Positions 45,367 through 55,083 of a DNA stretch of 64,000 nucleotides are shown here, in pieces (position 1 is the first letter of the stretch; each line of letters begins with the position of its first letter). The stretch is from Acidobacteriota bacterium (GTDB lineage: Bacteria > Acidobacteriota > Terriglobia > Terriglobales > Acidobacteriaceae). Under the pieces are notes generated by a model that saw nothing but the letters and a program-made list of their open reading frames with translations, did no database searches and was not told the DNA's origin. Made by a program: the position numbers and the translations under genes. Location of the stretch: assembly GCA_023410055.1 (NCBI GenBank), contig JAEYQK010000073.1, forward strand, positions 66,527 through 130,526, in the 5' to 3' direction.

Positions 45367-46635
45367 ATGGTGATTGGAAAAGGGTCGACGGAGAGATATC
45401 TGCAAGAAGCAGAGGTCCGGCAGATTGTTGCCGAGGCCGTCACTTCGGCTGGTTTCGACGGCAAACGCGTCCTCGTTATTATTCCCGACGGCACACGCAC
45501 CATGCCGATGCCGCTCATGTTCGATCTATTCGACGATCTCCTGAAACCCCGGACGAAGGCTCTCGACTATCTCGTTGCGCTCGGGACGCATCCGCCCATG
45601 ACCGATGTGCAACTCTCCAAGCTGATCGGTCGTACGGTGATCAACGAGAAAGTCGGCGATACGCACATCTTCAATCATCATTGGGAGAAGCCGGATAACT
45701 TCGTCGCACTCGGCTCGGTTCCAGCGAAAGAGATCGAACAGCTTACTGGCGGGTTGATGTCGACAGACGTCCCGGTAAGTTTGAATAAGATCATCCTCGA
45801 CTATGACCACATCGTCATCTGCGGCCCGGTGTTCCCGCACGAAGTGGTCGGGTTTTCAGGTGGTAACAAGTACTTCTTCCCCGGAATCGGTGGCAACGAA
45901 ATCATTAACTTCACCCACTGGCTCGGTGCGGTAATCACGAGCTACGACGTGATCGGTGCGGGCTACACGCCGGTTCGTGCGGTGATCGATCGTGCGGCAT
46001 CGCTGATTCCCAGGCCAACATCGTGTTTTGCGCTGGTCGTGACGCACGAAGGTTTAGCGGGACTCTACTTCGACACGCCGCAGGAAGCGTGGAAGGCGGC
46101 ATCGGCGCTCTCGGCGCAGAAGCACGTTGTGTACGTTGATAAGCCGTTCAAGCGCGTGCTGTCGATAATGCCCGAGATGTACGACGATCTTTGGACTGCG
46201 GCGAAGGGCATGTACAAAATGGAGCCGGCAGTTGCCGATGGTGGCGAAGTCATAATTTACAGCCCGCACATCGACGAAGTCAGCTACACCCACGGCAAAT
46301 TGATCGACGAGATTGGCTATCACTGCCGCGACTACTTCATCAAGCAGTGGGACAAGTTCAAGCACTATCCCGGCGGAGTTCTGGCGCATTCGACTCACGT
46401 CAAGGGACTCGGCCACTACGACGCAGCAACCGCAGTCGAGACACCTCGGATCAAGGTGACCCTGGCAACGAGAATCCCCGAAGAGCGTTGCCGCAAGATC
46501 AGCCTCGGATACCTCGATCACAAAACGATTAAGATTGAAGAGTGGCAAAACCGAGAGGCTGAGGGGATCAAAGTTGTTCCGCGCGCGGGCGAGACGCTGT
46601 TTCGGCTGAACAAGTCGGCCGCGAGCGGGAAGTGA
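45367..46635 (+). CDS. LarA-like lactate racemase family protein (DUF2088)
   Basis: Nickel-pincer racemase family, about 422 residues from the ATG at 45367 (GTG 45364 is adjacent). LarA landmarks are present: IPDGTRTMPM (Arg), LVALGTHPPMT (active-site His), PHEVVGFSGGNKYFFPGIGG (His and the Lys that binds the cofactor), then AHSTHVKGLGHY near the end. True LarA needs the NPN pincer made by LarB/C/E, which are not in the window, so another 2-hydroxyacid substrate or a different role is possible. Followed by a hairpin and gnd. Confidence 0.88.
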   Translation: MVIGKGSTERYLQEAEVRQIVAEAVTSAGFDGKRVLVIIPDGTRTMPMPLMFDLFDDLLKPRTKALDYLVALGTHPPMTDVQLSKLIGRTVINEKVGDTHIFNHHWEKPDNFVALGSVPAKEIEQLTGGLMSTDVPVSLNKIILDYDHIVICGPVFPHEVVGFSGGNKYFFPGIGGNEIINFTHWLGAVITSYDVIGAGYTPVRAVIDRAASLIPRPTSCFALVVTHEGLAGLYFDTPQEAWKAASALSAQKHVVYVDKPFKRVLSIMPEMYDDLWTAAKGMYKMEPAVADGGEVIIYSPHIDEVSYTHGKLIDEIGYHCRDYFIKQWDKFKHYPGGVLAHSTHVKGLGHYDAATAVETPRIKVTLATRIPEERCRKISLGYLDHKTIKIEEWQNREAEGIKVVPRAGETLFRLNKSAASGK

Positions 46636-46645
46636 GCAGGTGGTG

Positions 46646-46678
46646 CCCCGTTCAAGCCAGCATTTGGCTTGAGCGGGG
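46646..46678. repeat. CAAG/CTTG hairpin after the LarA-like gene
   Basis: CCCCGTTCAAGCCA (46646-46659) pairs with TGGCTTGAGCGGGG (46665-46678), one G-T mismatch. Same style as the repeats near 25 kb and 61.1 kb; could terminate transcription. Confidence 0.65.
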
Positions 46679-46741
46679 TTAAGAATCTCTCACCCGAACA
46701 TAGAGTTTCGCAATATCTTTCAACGTAATCAGGAGCAATAG

Positions 46742-48199
46742 ATGGAACCGAAGGCAGATATAGCGCTGATCGGGTTGGCGGTGATGGGCCAGAACCTGAT
46801 CCTGAACATGAACGATCACGGCTACACCGTCGTGGCGTATAACCGAACTGTCTCGAAGGTGGACGAGTTCATGAAGGACGCGGCGAAAGGTCGTACCACG
46901 ATCATTCCTGCCCACTCCATCGAAGAAGTGGTAAGCCTGCTGAAGCGTCCGCGCAAGGTGATGCTGATGGTGAAGGCCGGCTCGGCTGTCGACGACTTCA
47001 TCAACACCCTGCTGCCGCATCTTGAGCCCGGCGACATCATTATTGACGGCGGCAACTCGCACTTTCCGGACACGATCCGCCGCACTAAGGAGCTTGAGGC
47101 CAGGGGCTTCCTCTACGTCGGAACCGGCGTTTCCGGCGGCGAAGAAGGCGCGCGTTTCGGACCGTCGATGATGCCCGGCGGCAGCCCGAAGGCGTGGCCG
47201 TTTGTGAAAGACATCTTCCAGGCCATTTGCGCCAAGACGCCTGACGGTGAGCCCTGTTGCGACTGGATGGGCGAAGACGGCGCCGGCCACTACGTCAAGA
47301 TGACCCACAATGGCATCGAGTACGGCGACATGCAATTGATCTGCGAAGCCTACCAGTTGATGAAGGAAGGCCTCGGTATGTCCAACCAGGAGATGCACGA
47401 CGTCTTCGCCGAATGGAACAAGGGCGAACTCGACAGCTACCTCATCGAAATCACGCGCGACATTCTCGGCTACAAAGACGAAAACGGACAATACGTCGTC
47501 GACTACATTCTCGACACCGCAGGCCAGAAGGGTACAGGCAAGTGGACCAGCGTCAGCTCGCTCGATCTCGGACAGCCCGTCACGCTGATCGGCGAAGCTG
47601 TTTACGCACGATGCCTCAGCGCGATGAAGGATGAGCGCGTTGCGGCGTCGAAAGTCCTGAAAGGGCCCGACGCGAAGTTCACGGGAGACAAGAAAGCTCT
47701 CATCGAGGACATCCGCCAGGCTCTGCTGGCCTCGAAAATCGTCAGCTACGCGCAGGGATTCATGCTGCTTCGCGAAGCGGCAAAGGAATACAAGTGGAAC
47801 CTGAACTTTCCTTCGATCGCGATGGTGTGGCGCGCGGGCTGCATCATCCGTTCGGCGATGCTGGGCAAGATGAAGGCCGCCTTCGACAAGAATCCGCAGC
47901 TCAGCAACCTGCTGCTCGATGATTATTTCAAGGCGTTGATCGAGCGCTGCCAGCCATCGTGGCGCCGCACCATCGCGAAAGCAGTCGAACACGGTATTCC
48001 GGTTCCAGCCTTCTCGACGGCGCTCGAATTCTTCGACGGATACCGCAGCGGACGCTTGCCGGCGAACCTGTTGCAGGCCCAGCGCGACTACTTTGGCGCG
48101 CACACCTATGAGCGCATCGATCAGCCGCGCGGCAAGTTCTTCCATACGAACTGGACCGGCAAGGGGGGCAGCGTCGCGGCCGGACAATACATCGTCTAG
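46742..48199 (+). CDS. gnd: 6-phosphogluconate dehydrogenase, decarboxylating
   Basis: Oxidises 6-phosphogluconate to ribulose 5-phosphate with NADP+ in the pentose phosphate pathway; 485 residues, the long dimeric form. Rossmann start IALIGLAVMGQNLILNMNDHGY, VVAYNRT (the Arg-Thr recognising NADP phosphate), GGNSHFPDT, GTGVSGGEEGARFGPSMMPGG (substrate loop), GHYVKMTHNGIEYGDMQLI (catalytic Lys and Asn) and the C-terminal FHTNWTGKGGSV. AGGAGCAAT lies just before the ATG. Confidence 0.97.
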   Translation: MEPKADIALIGLAVMGQNLILNMNDHGYTVVAYNRTVSKVDEFMKDAAKGRTTIIPAHSIEEVVSLLKRPRKVMLMVKAGSAVDDFINTLLPHLEPGDIIIDGGNSHFPDTIRRTKELEARGFLYVGTGVSGGEEGARFGPSMMPGGSPKAWPFVKDIFQAICAKTPDGEPCCDWMGEDGAGHYVKMTHNGIEYGDMQLICEAYQLMKEGLGMSNQEMHDVFAEWNKGELDSYLIEITRDILGYKDENGQYVVDYILDTAGQKGTGKWTSVSSLDLGQPVTLIGEAVYARCLSAMKDERVAASKVLKGPDAKFTGDKKALIEDIRQALLASKIVSYAQGFMLLREAAKEYKWNLNFPSIAMVWRAGCIIRSAMLGKMKAAFDKNPQLSNLLLDDYFKALIERCQPSWRRTIAKAVEHGIPVPAFSTALEFFDGYRSGRLPANLLQAQRDYFGAHTYERIDQPRGKFFHTNWTGKGGSVAAGQYIV

Positions 48200-48251
48200 C
48201 TCGGGTGATCGGGCGATTTCGTGATTGGGTGATCTGAAAAGCACCCAAGCA

Positions 48252-48277
48252 AAAGGCGTTCCGCGAGGGACGCCTTT
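48252..48277 (+). terminator. Terminator after gnd
   Basis: AAAGGCGTTCC-GCGA-GGGACGCCTTT, 11-base stem with one wobble, followed by ATTAATT. The T-run is partial. Confidence 0.65.
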
Positions 48278-48334
48278 ATTAATTGCGGTGCTTGGTGTCA
48301 CGAACGAATGTCGTCCTGCGCGTGGCGACTGATC

Positions 48335-48358
48335 TTCGCCGGACTGCAGTCCGGCGCT
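48335..48358. repeat. Short palindrome GCCGGACTGCAGTCCGGC
   Basis: Perfect 18-base palindrome (about 48337-48355) followed by GCTACGCCGATGC and GCTACGCCGTTAC. A REP-like noncoding element between convergent genes. Confidence 0.6.
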
Positions 48359-48389
48359 ACGCCGATGCTCGCTACGCCGTTACTTGTGA

Positions 48390-49793
48390 CTACTTCGTGT
48401 ACAGGTCTACAACTCGTTCGATAGCGCGCCTGCAGACGTCGCAGAAGTAGTTCGTGCGCGTGAACATGATGCAGTTTTCCATCGGACGATAGTAGAAAGT
48501 CGCGTCGTAGTTCGCTCCCTGGAATGCGCCAACTTTGTCGTGGTACTTGTCGGATACGAACAGCGCTTCCTCTCTGGATTTCTCCTCGTTGAATAGGGCA
48601 TCCATTTCGGATTCGGGACGGTTCTCTTTGCGAATCTGTCGGCGCCGATTTTGAATGTCTTTTTCCAACGCTTCGAACTCCGCTTTCTTCCATGGCGTTG
48701 GAACCGGCGTGCCGGGTGCCACCATGTCTTTCCACTTCAGGTTGGCGGGATCGAGGAGCGCAGTGACATTGGGTTCCCATGGTTCAACTTTCGGAGCATT
48801 GGCGGTCGGCGCGTCGGAAGTGTAGTACTCGTCGGCGAGTCCGGCGAAGTGGTGTCCGAACTCGTGCACAAAGATGTAAGGAGCCCAGAGCGAGTCTGAA
48901 GCGACTGTGCTGTAGAGGCCGAAGATGCCGCCTCCACCGTAGGTCTGTCCGTTTACGAGGATTTCGACGAACTCGTAGGGAGCGAACTCGGCCACTTCGC
49001 GGAACTTTCTATTATCGAACGTCAGGATGTAACGCTCGGAGCCGAACGCGTCGTAGGTCGCTCCGATGGCGGTGCGTTTGTGAACTCCGGTAGATGGTCG
49101 CGAGACGCCGCTGTCGAGCGACGCGGGGCAGAGCAGCCATGTGTTGAAATCTTTGCGGCGCTCTTTGAAGGGCGAGGTCGCGAATAGGATCTCCAGCAAG
49201 CGGCGGCCGTCTTTCTCGCACTTCGGTTCTTCGGCCTTCGTATAGCCATCGGCGAGAATCAGAAAATCGACTTTGTTGGCAGAATCACCGTTCTTCTCAA
49301 GTGCGATGACGTTGCCGGGCGATGGCGGCACAGAGCTGTCGACGAAGATGTCTTTGGGGTCTACGATGGTGCTCCAGATTTCGATGAAGGCGTTATTCGG
49401 ATCGCGCTTCTTCAGGATGATCTGTACGGGCGAGGTCGGGGCGGGGAAGCGCAGCGACTCGCTGAACGTGCGGTTCATCTGCTGAGCTTCGTCGGTATCC
49501 TGCCACTCGCCGTAGATCGAGGCGAAGCCGCGCGAGTAAAGAATGCGATTGGTAGCGCGGTCGCGGACTTCGAAGTAGTACTTGCCCAGGTTCGTGTCAT
49601 CAATGAGATGTCTCGGGTTTCCCGGCCAGGGCAACGGTTCTATAGTGACGCGGTCGAGGCTGAACATCTCGGACTTTGCATTGCCGGTATGGTAATAGTC
49701 GACGCGCATCGTGCGCGGGACATCGGCAGCAAACACGAAGGTTGAGACGAACAAGCAGGCGGTGATGATTGCGACGCGGAACTTGGCATCCAT
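48390..49793 (-). CDS. Secreted M64 (IgA-peptidase-like) metallopeptidase
   Basis: 467 residues from the ATG at 49793 (ATG 49802 also possible), with signal peptide FRVAIITACLFVSTFVFA. The N-terminal ~150 residues are the peptidase M64 N-domain (DYYHTGNAKSEMFSLDRV). The catalytic domain has DFLILADGYTKAE, the zinc motif HEFGHHFAGLADEYYT (HExxH plus distal ligand), and GIFGLYSTVASDS. About 90 charged helical residues (KAEFEALEKDIQNRRRQIRKEN) are inserted before the last part, where VCRRAIERVVDLYTK closes. Exported, role in extracellular protein breakdown likely. Confidence 0.9.
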   Translation of the reverse strand: MDAKFRVAIITACLFVSTFVFAADVPRTMRVDYYHTGNAKSEMFSLDRVTIEPLPWPGNPRHLIDDTNLGKYYFEVRDRATNRILYSRGFASIYGEWQDTDEAQQMNRTFSESLRFPAPTSPVQIILKKRDPNNAFIEIWSTIVDPKDIFVDSSVPPSPGNVIALEKNGDSANKVDFLILADGYTKAEEPKCEKDGRRLLEILFATSPFKERRKDFNTWLLCPASLDSGVSRPSTGVHKRTAIGATYDAFGSERYILTFDNRKFREVAEFAPYEFVEILVNGQTYGGGGIFGLYSTVASDSLWAPYIFVHEFGHHFAGLADEYYTSDAPTANAPKVEPWEPNVTALLDPANLKWKDMVAPGTPVPTPWKKAEFEALEKDIQNRRRQIRKENRPESEMDALFNEEKSREEALFVSDKYHDKVGAFQGANYDATFYYRPMENCIMFTRTNYFCDVCRRAIERVVDLYTK

Positions 49794-49998
49794 GCGTCGC
49801 ATTGTATGCCGGACAGAAAAGAGACGCCAGCTCAACGCTCCACTCAAACGAAAGTCGCTTGAAAAGCCACCGAGTTGGCCAGTAACTAAGCGATAACACC
49901 GAGGCGGATCATGCGCGTGAGCCCACCATACACGCTACAATTAAAGCAGCTGCTTCGATCAAAGTAGATCATTCGGCTGACGTTCTGGAGGTACTGGT

Positions 49999-52428
49999 TT
50001 GTTTCGGCGCGCGTGTGTGTGGGCAATTCTATTCTTCGTCATGGCTGTTCTGAGCGGTGTGGCGCAGGCCCAGGCACTGTTCGACCTCGTAGGACCACGC
50101 ATCGACATGCGCGTGCAGCGCGATGGCAAGACGCTGCCGATTGCCAGCGTCCCAACTCTTCAGGCCGGTGACCGCATTTGGCTGCATGCGGATCTGCCTG
50201 AGACCCAGTCTGCACGCTATCTGATGATCGTCGCGTTCCTTCGCGGCGCAACGAATCCTCCGCCCGAGAGCTGGTTTACGCAGGTTGAGACCTGGACGAA
50301 GGCGGCCCGCGAAGAGGGCGTATTCGTAACGGTGCCGCCCGAAGCGCAGCAGGCACTTGTCTTCCTCGCACCGGAAACGGGTGGCGGATTCAGTGCTCTC
50401 CGTGGTGCTGTTCGCGGAAAGCCTGGGGCGTTCGTTCGCGCGGTGCAGAATCTGGAAGTCGTGAGTCTGGACCGGATGCGCATCGAGAAATATCTCGATG
50501 CTGTGCGTGAGTCGACGAGCACGCCGGAGGAGTTGCATAAGCGATCGGTGCTGCTGGCGCGGTCGTTGAGTCTCAAACTGGACGAAGCGTGTTTCGATAA
50601 GCCGACGGCCGAGCAGATCACTTGCCTCACGCAGCACACGGACCAGATGGTGCTCGACGATGCGAACACGCAGAGCATGGTTACCACCCTGACCTCAGGC
50701 GACACGGGACATCTGCTCTCCGAGATCACCTCGACCCCGAAGATCGGCGGCGGCGCTTACAGCCCTTACGTTGGCGCAATCGTAGACGTTGCGCGCATCC
50801 TCGGCAACGCGCACACGGCGCACTATCAGTACATTCCGGCGCTGGCGCTGCCTAAGGGCGATCAGTTGAACTTGCGGCTGAATAGTCCGCCGTCGTTTCG
50901 CAATCCGAAATCGGTGCTCGTTATCGGATTGCCGCATGTCGGACCGGCCGTGTTACCGCGCATGAGGCCGGTCGATCCAGCACAGGTCTTCTGCCTTCAG
51001 AAACCCGGACTGGTGTTGCAGGTCGACAACGCTCCGCTGGTGTTTGCAACGGAGTTGGCGCACAACATGGTGCTGCACGTCGACGGAAATTCCACCGGCG
51101 ACTTCGATCTGCCCCTGAAGGCTGATCCAGCGAGCGGCGGATTTGTGGTCGATACGAAGTCACTTCCTTCGAAAAATCTTGATGCAGAGCTGACCGGGAC
51201 CATTCGCGGAGTGTGGGGATCGCAGCCGTTCGAAGGGCCGAAGTTCAAGTTGCACAGCTCGCGTCCGCCGGATTGGGTAGTTGCATCTCGCGATGCCAGT
51301 GCTCTGATAGTCGGGCGCGCTGACACGGTTCGCTTGCGATCTGGTGACGCCTGTTGCGTCAAGGACGTCAGCATTGCGGATCAGGACGGCAATCGGATCG
51401 ACACCAAGTGGAAGGCCGTGAAGGCCGACGAACTTGAGTTGCAGGTTTCGTTGAAAGACGCGAAACCAGGGCCGCTAACGCTTACGATCACGAATTTCGG
51501 TCAGAGCGAGGAAAACGAGATTCCGCTTCAGACCTATGCCGAAGCGGGTCGACTCGATGCCTTTGAGATCCATGCCGGAGACTCCGAAGGCGTGCTTACC
51601 GGAACACGACTGGACGAAGTATCGTCGCTCGAAGTGAGCAACGTTCGATTCTCGCCTGGGGCTCTTGCGCGGGCGCATCAGCAGGACGAGTTGACGATGA
51701 AAGCGGACGGCACAACCGCAAACTCCTTCCGTGCAGGTGACTCCAGCGAAGCAAAAGTTACCCTGAAGGATGAGCGCGTGCTGCCGGTTCGTGTAACCGT
51801 GAATCAACCGCGTCCGTCGGTTGAGTTGATGAGCAAGCGCGTCGACTTGCCCGCGAGAAAGACGGAGGCTGGCGAGATCCAGCTGACGAGCAAGAACGAA
51901 TTGCCGCAGTCTGCAACCCTGACGTTTGTTTTGAAAGCCCGCGCGCCTGAAACGTTTCCGCCGAAGCATAAGGTCGAGGTCGCGACCGAGGACGAGTCCT
52001 TCCGGGTGCTGCTGAGTGTCGCGGACGGCAATCTGATGCTGCAAGATTCCAAGACAGTCGTTGCGTTGCTGGATCCGATGAGGCACTTGGGACCATCGGC
52101 TTTCGGCCCTCTGAAATTTCGCGTTGTATCGGAAAACGAGACGGTCGGAGATTGGCAGTCGCTTGCCAACCTGGTGCGCTTGCCGACGCTGAAGGAAGTC
52201 CGCTGTACCGCCGCCGAGAAGCAGTGTTCTTTAGTTGGCGAGAAGCTCTACCTTCTCGATTCGGTTAGTTTGGATCCCGACTTCAACGAGGCGACAAGCA
52301 TCCCGGACGGGTTCATCGGGCGAAGTCTGCCGATCGCGGTCACGAAGAGCGGTAGGCTCTATCTTCGACTTCGCGATGACGGCTCCTCGCCGGCATCCGT
52401 TACGCTGCCTCTCAAACAGGCCGAGTAG
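49999..52428 (+). CDS. Large secreted protein of unknown function, TTG start
   Basis: 809 residues. The TTG at 49999 is chosen because GGAGGT lies seven bases upstream and a signal peptide follows (CVWAILFFVMAVLSGVAQAQ); no ATG gives one. The N-terminal ~230 residues look like a helical/beta cap (PTLQAGDRIWLHADLPETQS), with two cysteine pairs at about 198-210. The rest is beta-rich repeats suggestive of Ig-like modules (VDTKSLPSKNLDAELTGTIRG; DRIEKYLDAV region earlier), ending VTLPLKQAE. No catalytic motif recognised. Adjacent to the M64 peptidase (divergent) and upstream of an amidase. Confidence 0.75.
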   Translation: MFRRACVWAILFFVMAVLSGVAQAQALFDLVGPRIDMRVQRDGKTLPIASVPTLQAGDRIWLHADLPETQSARYLMIVAFLRGATNPPPESWFTQVETWTKAAREEGVFVTVPPEAQQALVFLAPETGGGFSALRGAVRGKPGAFVRAVQNLEVVSLDRMRIEKYLDAVRESTSTPEELHKRSVLLARSLSLKLDEACFDKPTAEQITCLTQHTDQMVLDDANTQSMVTTLTSGDTGHLLSEITSTPKIGGGAYSPYVGAIVDVARILGNAHTAHYQYIPALALPKGDQLNLRLNSPPSFRNPKSVLVIGLPHVGPAVLPRMRPVDPAQVFCLQKPGLVLQVDNAPLVFATELAHNMVLHVDGNSTGDFDLPLKADPASGGFVVDTKSLPSKNLDAELTGTIRGVWGSQPFEGPKFKLHSSRPPDWVVASRDASALIVGRADTVRLRSGDACCVKDVSIADQDGNRIDTKWKAVKADELELQVSLKDAKPGPLTLTITNFGQSEENEIPLQTYAEAGRLDAFEIHAGDSEGVLTGTRLDEVSSLEVSNVRFSPGALARAHQQDELTMKADGTTANSFRAGDSSEAKVTLKDERVLPVRVTVNQPRPSVELMSKRVDLPARKTEAGEIQLTSKNELPQSATLTFVLKARAPETFPPKHKVEVATEDESFRVLLSVADGNLMLQDSKTVVALLDPMRHLGPSAFGPLKFRVVSENETVGDWQSLANLVRLPTLKEVRCTAAEKQCSLVGEKLYLLDSVSLDPDFNEATSIPDGFIGRSLPIAVTKSGRLYLRLRDDGSSPASVTLPLKQAE

Positions 52429-52495
52429 GCGAGTGCGGGAATCGCTCCCATCGTGAGAGAATTTCCGTTTTGAGCGAGCAGTTCAGGAGATCCTC

Positions 52496-54130
52496 GTGAG
52501 TGACAAAGATAGTAACGGGACGGACCGCCGCAAATTTCTGAAAACAGCGATGGCCGGTGCGGCAGCAGGCGCGGTACTACCAGTTATGGCCGACGATGGC
52601 AACGGGCAATTCTCTCGCGAAAAAGCTTTCGAGCTCGACGAGTTGAGGATAGATCAGCTGCGTGCCGGCATCGAGTCTCGAAACTTCTCACCCACGCTGC
52701 TCGTTGAAATGTACAAACAGCGGATCGCTGACATTGACAAGAGCGGACCACGGTTGAACTCTGTCATTGAACTGAATCCTGAGGCTGACGACATCGCCGC
52801 GAAGTTCGAACAAGAGCGGCGAAGTGGCTCCCCGCGCGGACCATTGTGGGGAATTCCGGTTCTGATCAAGGACAACATCGGTACCGCTGACAAGATGAAA
52901 ACAACGGCAGGTTCGCTGGCGTTGATGAACGGACGTCCGGTGAAGGATGCGTTTGTGGCGGCGCGACTGCGCGAATCCGGTGCCGTGATCCTCGGCAAAA
53001 CGAACCTGAGCGAGTGGGCCAACTTCCGGTCGAACTATGCGACCAGCGGATGGAGCGGACGTGGTGGCCTGACGCTGAATCCGTACGCGCTCGATCGCAA
53101 TCCGTCGGGATCGAGTTCGGGATCGGCGGTGGCTGTTGCTGCGAGTCAGTGTGCGGCGGCGGTGGGGACGGAAACAGACGGATCCATCGTGTCCCCGGCG
53201 TCATGCTGCGGGATCGTCGGCATCAAGCCAACCCTCGGCCTGGTGAGCCGCACGGGGATTGTGCCGATCGCGCATTCACAAGACACGGCGGGGCCGATGG
53301 CGCGCACCGTTGCCGATGCGGTTACGCTGCTGACGGCGATGGTCGGCGTCGATCCGGTGGATGACGCGACGGCGGCTGCGCAGGGAAACATACAGAAGGA
53401 CTACACGCAGTTCCTGCTGGCTAGTGGTTTGCGCGGTGCGCGGATTGGTGTGGTGCGTAAGTTCGCCGAATTCAGCGATGCGGTTGCCAGGTTGCTAGAC
53501 GAAGCGATTGCGGCAATGAAGAGCGCTGGCGCAGTGATCATCGATCCGGTGGAGATCCCGACGATTGGGAAGTTTAGCGACGCTGAGATGCAGGTACTGC
53601 TGTATGAGTTCAAAGACGATTTGAACAAGTATCTCGCTTCCCTGGGGCCGAGTGCGCCGATCAAGTCTCTGAAAGAGGCGATCGAGTTCAACGACACGCA
53701 TCGCGCAGAAGAAATGCCCTACTTCGGACAGGACATCTTCGTCGAGGCTGAGAAGAAAGGCCCGCTGACGAGCAAGGAATACGTGAAAGCGCTTGAGCAG
53801 TGCCGGACGATGTCGCGCAGGGACGGCATCGACGCTGTGATGGCGAAACACAAGTTGGACGCGCTGGTTGCGCCGACCAACAATCCGGCGTGCGTCAGCG
53901 ACTTGCTCAACGGTGACCGCGTGACGGGAAGCGATTCGACTCTCCCGGCAGTAGCTGGTTACCCGCACATCACCGTACCGATGGGAGATGTCTATGGTCT
54001 GCCCGTAGGCGTCTCGTTCTTTGGCCGTGCATGGAGTGAGCCAACGCTGATCAAATTGGCCTATGCCTACGAACAAACAACACAGATGAGAAAGAAGCCG
54101 AGATTCCTGCCAACCGCGGTGTTGAAGTAG
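52496..54130 (+). CDS. Tat-exported amidase (amidase signature family)
   Basis: 544 residues from a GTG at 52496 with CAGGAGA six bases upstream. The N-terminus has the twin-arginine motif DRRKFLKTA followed by AMAGAAAGAVLP, so export by Tat is likely. The amidase signature is complete: PLWGIPVLIKDNIGT (catalytic Lys), GKTNLSEWANF, LDRNPSGSSSGSAVAVAA (Ser of the cis-Ser) and GTETDGSIVSPASCCGIVGIKPT (nucleophile Ser). Activity on which amide is unknown. It lies about 70 bases after the large secreted gene and may share a transcript. Confidence 0.92.
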   Translation: MSDKDSNGTDRRKFLKTAMAGAAAGAVLPVMADDGNGQFSREKAFELDELRIDQLRAGIESRNFSPTLLVEMYKQRIADIDKSGPRLNSVIELNPEADDIAAKFEQERRSGSPRGPLWGIPVLIKDNIGTADKMKTTAGSLALMNGRPVKDAFVAARLRESGAVILGKTNLSEWANFRSNYATSGWSGRGGLTLNPYALDRNPSGSSSGSAVAVAASQCAAAVGTETDGSIVSPASCCGIVGIKPTLGLVSRTGIVPIAHSQDTAGPMARTVADAVTLLTAMVGVDPVDDATAAAQGNIQKDYTQFLLASGLRGARIGVVRKFAEFSDAVARLLDEAIAAMKSAGAVIIDPVEIPTIGKFSDAEMQVLLYEFKDDLNKYLASLGPSAPIKSLKEAIEFNDTHRAEEMPYFGQDIFVEAEKKGPLTSKEYVKALEQCRTMSRRDGIDAVMAKHKLDALVAPTNNPACVSDLLNGDRVTGSDSTLPAVAGYPHITVPMGDVYGLPVGVSFFGRAWSEPTLIKLAYAYEQTTQMRKKPRFLPTAVLK

Positions 54131-54147
54131 AAGGCTTCGGCAGGTTC

Positions 54148-54183
54148 TCGGGAAGGGCACGAGTTTACTCGTGCCGCTAAGCT
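54148..54183. repeat. Dispersed repeat with GCACGAG/CTCGTGC palindrome
   Basis: TTCTCGGGAAGGGCACGAG-TTTA-CTCGTGCC then GCTAAG; the start is the same as at 22998, and the layout matches 24667-24705. Noncoding, between convergent amidase and cysE genes. Confidence 0.7.
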
Positions 54184-54227
54184 TCCGCAAGGAGTGCGGC
54201 TTTAGCCGCTGAGGTAAGGCCGCGCCT

Positions 54228-54980
54228 CTACGTTCCGGTCTCTTCTTCCTTCTTCTGCTCAACCGTGCACAACGCTTCCATTGCGGCCTCTTCGCCTTCT
54301 GGAGTTGTCGGTTGGGCAATCGGGGAGAATCCGTTGTCGGGAACGTGCTGAAGTTCGGCGACCTTGTGCTTTAGTTCCTGGAGTTCGCGGGCGAGGTTGA
54401 TGACGACTTGGCTGAGCGGGTCCTGGATCTCCTTCGGGTCGGTGATGACCACGCGCTTGCCTTCGCGGAAAACGATGTGAGCTGGGACGCCTACAACGGT
54501 CGTGTTTTCGGGAACGTCTCGTAATACGACAGAACCGGCGCCGACACGGCTGTTCTCGCCTATTACGATGTTCCCGAGCACGAGCGAGCCGCCACCGATG
54601 ACAACATTGTTCCGCAACGTCGGATGGCGCTTTACCTTGGCCAGCGTCGTCCCCCCCAACGTGACACCTTGATAGATGGTGACGTCGTCGCCTATTTCAG
54701 CGGTCTCGCCGAAAACGACTCCGAGACCGTGGTCGATGAATAGGCGTCGGCCAATCGTTGCGCCGGGATGAATCTCGATTGTCGTCAGAAAACGGGCCAC
54801 GTGCGAGCCGAAGCGCGCGAAGAAGTAGAACCCGTGTTTCCAGAGCCAGTGATTGAAACGGTGCATCCACACGGCGTGCAGGCCGGGATAGCAAAACAGT
54901 ACCTCGACCGTCGATCGCGCGGCCGGGTCGCGCTCGAATATGGCTCGAATGTCTTCACGTGCTGTGGATAGCAAACCCAT
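54228..54980 (-). CDS. cysE: Serine O-acetyltransferase
   Basis: Acetylates serine with acetyl-CoA in cysteine synthesis; 250 residues. The N-terminal helices (AREDIRAIFERDPAARSTVE, LFCYPGLHAVWMHRFNHWLW) and the left-handed beta helix of hexapeptides (IEIHPGATIGRRLFIDHGLGVVFGETAEIGDDV) mark the enzyme; His in DHG and the acidic pair in FGETAE are the usual active-site region. The C-terminal ~60 residues (EIQDPLSQVVINLARELQEL and an acidic QKKEEETG tail) extend past the fold. Shorter N-terminal part than E. coli CysE, as in other environmental SATs. Confidence 0.93.
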   Translation of the reverse strand: MGLLSTAREDIRAIFERDPAARSTVEVLFCYPGLHAVWMHRFNHWLWKHGFYFFARFGSHVARFLTTIEIHPGATIGRRLFIDHGLGVVFGETAEIGDDVTIYQGVTLGGTTLAKVKRHPTLRNNVVIGGGSLVLGNIVIGENSRVGAGSVVLRDVPENTTVVGVPAHIVFREGKRVVITDPKEIQDPLSQVVINLARELQELKHKVAELQHVPDNGFSPIAQPTTPEGEEAAMEALCTVEQKKEEETGT

Positions 54981-55083
54981 AGACTCTCGATCAGCGTTTA
55001 GGCGCTAATTCCAATTAGATTATCACTATACTCGGGGAGCATCTTAGGTCGGCAGCTTTTGCTGATCGGATTATCTGATGCGC

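Noticed and set aside
46679..48301. Minus-strand frame (540 residues) covering gnd
   Set aside because: Antisense of gnd, which has unmistakable family motifs on the plus strand.
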